Below are positions 12,841 to 17,854 of a DNA stretch of 17,854 nucleotides, piece after piece (position 1 is the stretch's first letter; each line of letters starts with the position of its first letter). Source of the DNA: Bacillota bacterium (GTDB taxonomy: Bacteria > Bacillota > Bacilli > Paenibacillales > Paenibacillaceae). The DNA is taken from contig JAEZCJ010000056.1 of the NCBI GenBank assembly GCA_023433615.1, positions 1 to 17,854 of the forward strand, given 5' to 3'. The notes beneath the pieces are model-generated. The model ran no database searches. It worked only from the letters and a program-made list of their open reading frames with translations, and was not told the DNA's origin. The position numbers were made by a program, and so were the translations under genes.

Positions 12841-15099
12841 TCACTTCTTCTCGCCGACAAGCGACTTGCCGGTCTGGAGCCCCACGACGAACCAGACGAT
12901 GCCGACGATGCCGGCCGCGAATATCGTATCGCCGACCGCCCGGAACCAGACGAGGTTCTGCATGAGGCTCGTATGCAGGAACTCCGCAGAGCGCGCATAC
13001 CACATGCCATGCTCCATGCTGGCGATCGTCTGCAGAATGCCGACCGGCAGCAAGCTCGTGACCCCCATCGTCATCAGGCCGATGTTAAGCGTCCAGAACG
13101 AGAACTTGAGCAGCTTCGTCTTCCATTCGCGCTCGCCGGACAGCCCGCGCAGGCAGAACAGCATGAGACCGATGCCCAGCATGCCGTACACGCCGAACAG
13201 CGCGGTATGCGCATGAAGAGCCGTCGTGTTGAGGCCCTGCATGTAGTAGAGCGCAATCGGCGGATTGATCAGGAAGCCGAAGATGCCGGCGCCGACCAGA
13301 TTCCAGAACGAGACGGACACGAAGAACAAGATCGGCCACTTATACCGCGCGACCCAAGCCTTCGCCTTGCCGTGCCGCAGGTTCTCCAAGGCCTCGAAGC
13401 CGATGAGCAAGAGCGGCACGACCTCGAGCGCGCTGAACGATGCGCCGAAGGCCAGGACGCCGATCGGCGTACCTGCGAAGTACAGGTGATGGAACGTGCC
13501 GATAATGCCGCCGAACAGGAAGATAATCGTCGAGAACAGGACAGTGGCCGTGGCCGTCGACGTGCGAACCAGCCCCATTCTCGCGAACAGGAACGACATG
13601 ACGACAGCCGCGAATACTTCGAAGAAGCCTTCTACCCATAGATGCACGACCCACCAGCGCCAATACGTAATGAGCGTAAGATGCGATTGCTGCCCCCACA
13701 TCAGGCCCGGCATATAGAATACCGGGATCGCGACCGACGCGATCAGGAACAGCGTCAGCATATGGCGGCTCTCGCCCTTCTGTTTCAGCGCCGGCCAGAT
13801 GGCGCGGGCCATCAGGAAGAACCAGAGGAACAGCCCGACCGTCAGGAAGATCTGCCATGCACGGCCCAGATCGACATATTCGAAGCCTTGGTGTCCGAAG
13901 TAGAAGTTGTGCGTCAGGTTCGTGATGTAGCCTTTGACGGCCAGCCATTCGCCGACGAGCGAACCGACGACGATGAGCAGCAGCGCGCCGAACAGGATGT
14001 TCACGCCAAGCCGTTGATGCTTCGGCTCATGGCCCGAAATCGCGGGGCCGATATAGAGTCCCGTAGCCAGCCATGCCGTCGCGATCCAGAAAATGCCCAG
14101 CTGCTGATGCCACGTGCGCGTAACGGTGTACGGGAACCATTCCGCGAGCGGAATGCCGTAGAAGCTGCCGCCCTCTACCGCGTAGTGCGCCGTAATGGCA
14201 CCGAGTCCGACCTGCACGAGGATGAGGCCGGTGACGACCCAGAAGTATTTGAGCGTCGCCTTCATCGACGGCGTCGCCTTGATCTTGAGCAGCGGATCCT
14301 TCTCCGGCGCCGCCGTCTCATGCAGCGGTTCCTTCTCGCGCTGCGCCGCATAGTACCATGCCAATGCGCCTACCCCTGCGATGAGCAGGATGACGCTGAC
14401 GATCGACCAGAGGATCGACGAATCGGTCGGCTCATTGTCGATCAATTCCTCGCCCGGCCAGTTGTTCGTATACGTGATGTCATCGCCGAGCCGGTCTGTC
14501 GAGGTCGACCAGGTCGCCCACCAGAGGAAGGCGTTCATCAATCGCCGATCCTCCGCCGTCTCGATCGATCCGGCCGGCAGCGCGATCTGCTCGCGGTACT
14601 CGTTCATCGCGGGATCGGTGCCGAAGACGGCATCGTAATAGCTGCCGATCGCGTCGATCGCTTGTCTGCGGATATCGGAGATCACGATGACGTCTCGCGC
14701 CTTATCGTACGTGTTCGTCCGTATTTCCTGCTTCAACAGCGCCTTAAGCTCCGCCTGCTTCTCGACCGGAAGCCGGTCATAAGCCGATTGATATTTCTCG
14801 TCCGCCCATGCATCCAAAATCCAGACGAGTTCGCGGTGCAGCCGATCGGCCGTCCAGTCCGGCGCGACATAAGAGCCGTGGCCCCATACGCTGCCGATCT
14901 CTTGGCCGCCCATACGCTGCCACACGTTCTGGCCGTCCATGATGTCCTGGTACGTATAAACGACCTCGCCGGACTCCGTCACGACCTGACTCGGGATCGG
15001 CGGCTTCTCCTGAATGATCTCCCCGCCGTAATAGAGCAGCACAGCGAACGATCCGACGAACACCAGCGCTAACGCCAGCCATAATTTACGATATTGCAT
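12841..15099 (-). CDS. norB: Quinol-dependent nitric oxide reductase (qNOR)
   Basis: This 752-residue enzyme reduces two NO to N2O with quinol electrons in the cytoplasmic membrane. The N-terminal helix (4-24) and the extracytoplasmic region (about 25-230, with QNVWQRMGGQEIGSVWGHGS) mark the quinol type fused to the NorC-like part but without its haem c CxxCH motif. The catalytic core follows: H331 in TWHQQLG as a likely low-spin haem ligand, H486 and E490 in HLWVEG, H537-H538 in FHHLYF as FeB ligands, and H629 and H631 in HAHTALFG for the haems. The start at 15099 has GAGGAGAAGGAG directly upstream; the longer frame from 15216 overlaps the previous gene and lacks family similarity. It is 46 bases downstream of the radical SAM gene. 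Confidence 0.95.
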   Translation of the reverse strand: MQYRKLWLALALVFVGSFAVLLYYGGEIIQEKPPIPSQVVTESGEVVYTYQDIMDGQNVWQRMGGQEIGSVWGHGSYVAPDWTADRLHRELVWILDAWADEKYQSAYDRLPVEKQAELKALLKQEIRTNTYDKARDVIVISDIRRQAIDAIGSYYDAVFGTDPAMNEYREQIALPAGSIETAEDRRLMNAFLWWATWSTSTDRLGDDITYTNNWPGEELIDNEPTDSSILWSIVSVILLIAGVGALAWYYAAQREKEPLHETAAPEKDPLLKIKATPSMKATLKYFWVVTGLILVQVGLGAITAHYAVEGGSFYGIPLAEWFPYTVTRTWHQQLGIFWIATAWLATGLYIGPAISGHEPKHQRLGVNILFGALLLIVVGSLVGEWLAVKGYITNLTHNFYFGHQGFEYVDLGRAWQIFLTVGLFLWFFLMARAIWPALKQKGESRHMLTLFLIASVAIPVFYMPGLMWGQQSHLTLITYWRWWVVHLWVEGFFEVFAAVVMSFLFARMGLVRTSTATATVLFSTIIFLFGGIIGTFHHLYFAGTPIGVLAFGASFSALEVVPLLLIGFEALENLRHGKAKAWVARYKWPILFFVSVSFWNLVGAGIFGFLINPPIALYYMQGLNTTALHAHTALFGVYGMLGIGLMLFCLRGLSGEREWKTKLLKFSFWTLNIGLMTMGVTSLLPVGILQTIASMEHGMWYARSAEFLHTSLMQNLVWFRAVGDTIFAAGIVGIVWFVVGLQTGKSLVGEKK

Positions 15100-15135
15100 A
15101 GCTCCTTCTCCTCGCCTAATTTGGAATGGTATTGC

Positions 15136-15149
15136 CTGACTTGCGTCAG
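15136..15149 (-). other. Small hairpin at the radical SAM stop codon
   Basis: CTGAC-TTGC-GTCAG forms a perfect 5-bp stem that includes the stop codon of the radical SAM gene, in the 46-base gap before norB. No U-rich tail follows. It may slow ribosomes or ribonucleases between the two genes; the evidence is only the inverted repeat. Confidence 0.3.
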
Positions 15150-16267
15150 CCCTGCAGCGCCTTCGGAATATAGGCGCAGTACGGATCGCTCTCCAGGTAA
15201 TCGCCGGTGACGGCATAGGCCCGTGCGCGCGATCCGCCGCACAGCTCCTTGAATTCGCATACGCCGCACTTGCCCTTAAGCAAAGACTTGTCGCGCAGCT
15301 GCTTCATGACGACCGACTCGCGGTAGATGTCGCCGAGCTTCTGCTCGCGTACGTTCCCGCAGGTGACCGGCAGGAAGCCGCTCGGGTACACATCCCCGAC
15401 ATGGCTGATGAAGACGAAGCCGTCGCCGTCATTGACGCCCTTCGGCGCGCGGCCCAGCACGTCGGTTCGCTTGGCAGCCGCCGTTGAAGCGTCTCCTTCG
15501 CCGCCCGAGCCGGCTTCCCTGGACAATCGCTGCTGCTCTTGCAGGAACACGCGGCGATAATGCGGCGCCTCGGTCGCTTTGATGCCGTAAGGCATCGTCC
15601 GCTGCAGCCGGCTCAGCCATACCATGACCGCTTCATGCTGCTGCGGCGAGATCATGTCCTTCTCCATGCCCCGACCGGTCGGCACCAAGAAGAAGACGCT
15701 CCACAGGACGGCGCCCATCTCCTTCACGACCTCCGCGATTGCGGGAAGATCTTGCAGGTTGTAGAGCGAGACGGTCGTATTCACCTGAATCGGGATCTGC
15801 AGCTGCTTCAGATGGTCGATCCCCTTCATCGTTAAGGCATATGAACCCTTCGTGCCGCGAAAATGATCATGAATCTCCGCGGTCGATCCATCCAGACTGA
15901 ACGCCCAGCGCGACAGTCCGACCTCCTTCGCCTCGCGAATCGCCTCGAACGTAACCTTCGGCGTCGCGCTCGGCGTCACCGAGACGGACAATCCCTTCTC
16001 GTCGATCGCATAGCGAGCGAGTTCGAACAGATCCGGCCGCATCAGCGGATCCCCTCCGGTGAAGACGAACAGCGGGTCTTGCAGCTCGGCGATATCGTCG
16101 ATCAGCTTCTTGCCTTCATTGAAGGACAGCTGCCTTGGATCTGCGCGATACTGGGCTTCCGCCCGGCAATGCAAGCATTTCAACGCGCAAGCGCGCGTCA
16201 CTTCCCATATGACAATGAACGGATGCTGACGATAGTCGTGATCCTTCCTTAATGGCGCCTCTAACAA
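15146..16267 (-). CDS. Radical SAM/SPASM protein, TIGR04053-like
   Basis: This 373-residue enzyme has the SAM-binding cluster motif CALKCLHC (C27, C31, C34), the GGDP motif at 71-74 and a C-terminal SPASM region with C303, C334, C337, C343 and C364 for extra iron-sulfur clusters. The ending KGKCGVCEFKELCGGSRARA is shared with haem-modifying radical SAM proteins (AhbC, AhbD, NirJ) and with TIGR04053-type proteins of Firmicutes. Its reaction is not established. Beside norB and hemY, a role in haem or cofactor maturation is likely, but peptide maturation is possible. The first codon is a TTG at 16267 supported by an AGGAGGAGGGG ribosome tract 6-10 bases upstream. It is the first gene of the minus-strand cluster. 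Confidence 0.88.
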   Translation of the reverse strand: MLEAPLRKDHDYRQHPFIVIWEVTRACALKCLHCRAEAQYRADPRQLSFNEGKKLIDDIAELQDPLFVFTGGDPLMRPDLFELARYAIDEKGLSVSVTPSATPKVTFEAIREAKEVGLSRWAFSLDGSTAEIHDHFRGTKGSYALTMKGIDHLKQLQIPIQVNTTVSLYNLQDLPAIAEVVKEMGAVLWSVFFLVPTGRGMEKDMISPQQHEAVMVWLSRLQRTMPYGIKATEAPHYRRVFLQEQQRLSREAGSGGEGDASTAAAKRTDVLGRAPKGVNDGDGFVFISHVGDVYPSGFLPVTCGNVREQKLGDIYRESVVMKQLRDKSLLKGKCGVCEFKELCGGSRARAYAVTGDYLESDPYCAYIPKALQG

Positions 16268-16336
16268 TCGAGCCCCTCCTCCTCGTATTGATGACTGGCA
16301 ACTGCCGTTAGCTTAGAGAATAATGGGAGGGCATAG

Positions 16337-16352
16337 TGTGCGCGGCATCACA
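16337..16352 (-). promoter_or_regulatory. CRP/FNR-type site upstream of the radical SAM-norB operon
   Basis: TGTGC-GCGGCA-TCACA matches TGTGA-N6-TCACA at nine of ten arm positions. It is centred at 16344.5, about 77 bases upstream of the TTG start. If it acts from -41.5, the start is near 16303 and a -10-like TAAGCT falls at the right distance on the minus strand. An FNR- or NO-sensing regulator of that family is expected for a norB operon. Confidence 0.5.
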
Positions 16353-16373
16353 TAACCGGCTGCGTTCATGATT

Positions 16374-16408
16374 TTGACACAGGATCAAATGATTACATTG
16401 AGAATCAA
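16374..16408. promoter_or_regulatory. AT-rich cluster of TTGA/TCAA half-sites
   Basis: In an otherwise GC-rich gap, TTGA (16374-16377), TCAA (16385-16388), TTGA (16398-16401) and TCAA (16405-16408) form two inward-facing pairs, with spacers of 7 and 3 bases. These differ from the 6-base spacing of FNR sites. They may be a regulator site or UP-type DNA; no factor is assigned. Confidence 0.25.
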
Positions 16409-16432
16409 AAAGGCCGGTTGTCAGCGCCTCAA

Positions 16433-16451
16433 GCGTTTCCGTAGGAAACGC
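16433..16451. other. Perfect 8-bp hairpin in the divergent control region
   Basis: GCGTTTCC-GTA-GGAAACGC is a perfect 8-bp inverted repeat with a 3-base loop. GCCGG (16413-16417) and CCGGC (16478-16482) flank it as a possible closing stem. On the minus strand the outer stem is followed by TTTTT (16407-16411), as in a leader terminator. It could be a DNA operator or part of a structured leader RNA. No known riboswitch class was recognised. Confidence 0.35.
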
Positions 16452-16577
16452 ACATCGGAAGCATAAGCTCAATTGCGCCGGCATTCAAGATTCGAAGTCG
16501 AGTATGCTCCTCGAGATGCTTCGCGCTCACAAACGTACCCCTGACGAATTGTGACAGATTGTCGACAGCGGTCGATC

Positions 16578-16620
16578 TGTGTCCCCGCTCACAAATCGGC
16601 CTCTCGGCCTGCCGTATTGT
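16578..16620 (+). promoter_or_regulatory. CRP/FNR-type site with class II promoter geometry for nirK
   Basis: TGTGT-CCCCGC-TCACA (16578-16593) matches the TGTGA-N6-TCACA consensus at nine of ten arm positions. A -10-like TATTGT lies at 16615-16620. With a start near 16627 the site is centred at -41.5, the classic activator position for this family. This would leave nirK with a leader of about 140 bases. No good -35 box is present, as expected for an activator-dependent promoter. Confidence 0.5.
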
Positions 16621-16621
16621 A

Positions 16622-16768
16622 GAGGCATAACAAGGAACCGTAGACGTCGAGAAGTTGCCTCCGCAGCCAGGGTATGAACCCCGTCGCAGCGAAGTCCAGG
16701 GACGCCGTTTCTTAACGACTATGGTTGTGAATTAAATCACATATAATCGAGAGGAAAAGGTGATCATG
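16622..16768 (+). promoter_or_regulatory. Proposed nirK leader with pairing segments
   Basis: GAGGCA (16622-16627) pairs with TGCCTC (16656-16661), and GGGT-ATGA-ACCC (16671-16682) can form a short stem. The region contains no open frame with a ribosome site. If transcription starts near 16627 most of it is leader RNA that could carry control signals. No known riboswitch or RNA family was recognised. Confidence 0.2.
16726..16747 (+). promoter_or_regulatory. Perfect CRP/FNR-type site abutting a TATAAT box before nirK
   Basis: TGTGA-ATTAAA-TCACA (16726-16741) is a perfect match to the Bacillus FNR/CRP-family consensus. TATAAT follows at once (16742-16747), giving a start near 16754, 15 bases before the nirK ATG. 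The site centre is then near -20, over the spacer, where bound protein would normally block polymerase. There is no -35 box. The site may therefore repress the promoter or act on the longer transcript. Confidence 0.7.
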
Positions 16769-17788
16769 ATGACGAACCTTGCAATGAAACGCGGTTTATG
16801 GGCAGCGCTGGCGGCAATCCTCATCTTATCCGGTTGTACCGGCAGCGGCGGACAAGCGGCGAACAACGAGACCGTCTCGGCGGCTGCGGCCGAGGAAGCA
16901 AACGCAGACATTGCCGCGGAGCGCATCAACCAGCCTCCCGTCGATCCGATCGTGGAGCGCGAGGGCAATATCGTCAACATCGAGCTGACGGCACAATTGA
17001 CGGATATCGAAATTGCCAAAGGCGTCGTCTACAATGCATGGACGTTCAACGGTACGGCACCCGGGCCTGTCCTGCGCGTGAAGGAAGGCGACACGATCAA
17101 CTTCACGCTGAAGAACCTCGATCCTTACGTGCCGCACTCGATGGATTTTCATGCCGTGCATGCCGCGCCAAGCAAGAAGTTCATCGATGTCATGCCGAAT
17201 GAGGAAGGGACGTTCACGTACCCGGCCAACACGCCAGGCGTATTCATGTACCACTGCGGAACGGCGCCGGTCCTGCTCCACCTCGCGAACGGCATGTACG
17301 GGACGATTATCGTCGAACCGAAGGACGGCTACCCGTCGGACGGCGAGATCGATCGCGAATACACGATCATCCAGAGCGAATGGTACAAGGAGAACGATTA
17401 CCAGTCCTTCCAGAACGATGAACCTTCCTACGTCGTATTCAACGGCGATACGTTCACGCTGCGCGAGAAGCCGTTCCTGGCGAAGGTCGGCGACACCGTC
17501 CGCTTCTTCGTCAACAATATGGGCCCGAACGAAGTCAGCTCTTTCCACGTCGTAGGAACGATCATGGACCGCGTCTACCTCGACGGCAATCCGAAGAACG
17601 TGCTCTACGGGATGCAGACGCTGATGCTGCCGGCAAGCGGCGGCGCGATCGTCGAATTCACGGTCACGGAAGAAGGCGACTACCCGATCGTGACGCATCA
17701 GTTCAACCACGCTTCGAAAGGCGCCGTCGCCGTGCTCCGCGTAACGGCGGACGGACTGGATACGCATGAAGCAACGATGGGCCACTGA
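16769..17788 (+). CDS. nirK: Copper-containing nitrite reductase NirK, lipoprotein form
   Basis: This 339-residue enzyme reduces nitrite to NO outside the membrane. A signal peptide ends in a lipobox LSGC with the lipidated cysteine at residue 23, then an Ala/Glu/Asn-rich linker to about residue 52. Two cupredoxin domains follow. Type 1 copper ligands are H123, C163, H171 and M176; type 2 ligands are H128, H162 and H310; the catalytic Asp is D126 (HSMDFHA) and the catalytic His is H260 (SSFHVVG). All key residues are present. The start is slightly uncertain: AAGGTG is 6 bases before 16769, with alternatives at 16766 and 16784. It is divergent from the norB operon and shares its control region. 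Its lipid anchor fits a Gram-positive cell without a periplasm. Confidence 0.95.
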   Translation: MTNLAMKRGLWAALAAILILSGCTGSGGQAANNETVSAAAAEEANADIAAERINQPPVDPIVEREGNIVNIELTAQLTDIEIAKGVVYNAWTFNGTAPGPVLRVKEGDTINFTLKNLDPYVPHSMDFHAVHAAPSKKFIDVMPNEEGTFTYPANTPGVFMYHCGTAPVLLHLANGMYGTIIVEPKDGYPSDGEIDREYTIIQSEWYKENDYQSFQNDEPSYVVFNGDTFTLREKPFLAKVGDTVRFFVNNMGPNEVSSFHVVGTIMDRVYLDGNPKNVLYGMQTLMLPASGGAIVEFTVTEEGDYPIVTHQFNHASKGAVAVLRVTADGLDTHEATMGH

Positions 17789-17854
17789 CACTGACCGGCA
17801 GGCTCGCGCTTCTAACGCCGGCAAGAAGCCCCAAGCCGGACGGCGAGGGGCGTG
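17789..17854. other. Sequence after nirK, no feature seen
   Basis: These 66 bases run to the window edge. They contain GC-rich inverted fragments around GCCGG but no clear terminator with a U-rich tail and no start of a further gene. Confidence 0.3.

Noticed and set aside
12801..13010. 70-residue N-terminal extension of the histidine-motif membrane protein
   Set aside because: It overlaps the 3' end of norB, is Ser/Arg-rich, and a normal start at 12800 follows the norB stop.
13642..15072. Plus-strand open frame of 476 codons
   Set aside because: It is antisense to norB, whose motifs are unmistakable; the frame is Arg/Asp-rich without domains.
15100..15216. 39-residue N-terminal extension of NorB
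   Set aside because: It overlaps the radical SAM gene and lies before a strong ribosome site at the better start, 15099.
16660..16700. tRNA-like arm around GGGTATGAACCCC
   Set aside because: Only a short stem resembling a T-arm is present; no acceptor, D or anticodon arms can be built around it.
16826..17824. Minus-strand open frame of 332 codons
   Set aside because: It is antisense to nirK, which has all copper ligands; the antisense product has an abnormal Arg/Val/Asp composition.

Overview
The window looks like chromosome of a moderately GC-rich, low-GC-lineage Gram-positive bacterium of the Paenibacillaceae type (Paenibacillus, Cohnella and relatives). This rests on strong GGAGG-type ribosome sites, a YezD small protein next to sulfate transport genes, a double-LysM M14 peptidase, an SdpR/SdpI pair, a CgoX-type (HemY) oxidase, a Bacillus-type ferredoxin and a quinol-type NO reductase with a lipoprotein copper nitrite reductase. 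The species cannot be named from sequence alone. No rRNA, tRNA, CRISPR array, transposase or phage gene was seen.

Layout. (1) 17-655 is a nitroreductase-family flavoprotein gene on the minus strand. (2) 787-5178 is a minus-strand sulfate uptake operon with a good sigma-A promoter (5150-5178). It reads binding lipoprotein, two permeases, ATPase, then a YezD-family small protein, with hairpins after cysA and after yezD. (3) 5314-6504 is a minus-strand LysM-LysM-M14 peptidoglycan peptidase with its own terminator. (4) 6575-8185 is on the plus strand: an ArsR-type repressor with a perfect palindromic operator, an SdpI-like membrane protein that overlaps it, and an HPP-like small membrane protein with a separate promoter. 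A long bidirectional terminator follows. (5) 8235-8721 is mostly non-coding, with about 2.7 copies of a 51-bp tandem repeat and a G-quadruplex-type tract. (6) 8722-16267 is a six-gene minus-strand set. In transcription order it reads radical SAM/SPASM protein, quinol NO reductase, an uncharacterised polytopic membrane protein with three histidine motifs, coproporphyrinogen III oxidase, lipoate-protein ligase and ferredoxin. (7) 16268-16768 is a 500-base divergent regulatory region with three CRP/FNR-type palindromes. (8) 16769-17788 is nirK on the plus strand.

How the genes fit together. NirK makes NO from nitrite outside the membrane and NorB reduces it to N2O with quinol electrons. The radical SAM protein and CgoX could supply or modify haem for the haem-rich NorB, while the ligase and ferredoxin could repair or support NO-sensitive metabolism; these links are inferences from gene order. 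The best candidate for something undescribed is the membrane protein at 11508-12800. It lies directly after norB, overlaps cgoX, and carries HAHSH, LHLQYNGW and YLHLTLLG motifs that recall haem or metal sites of haem-copper oxidases without being a complete one. The divergent nirK/norB control region is the second most interesting part.
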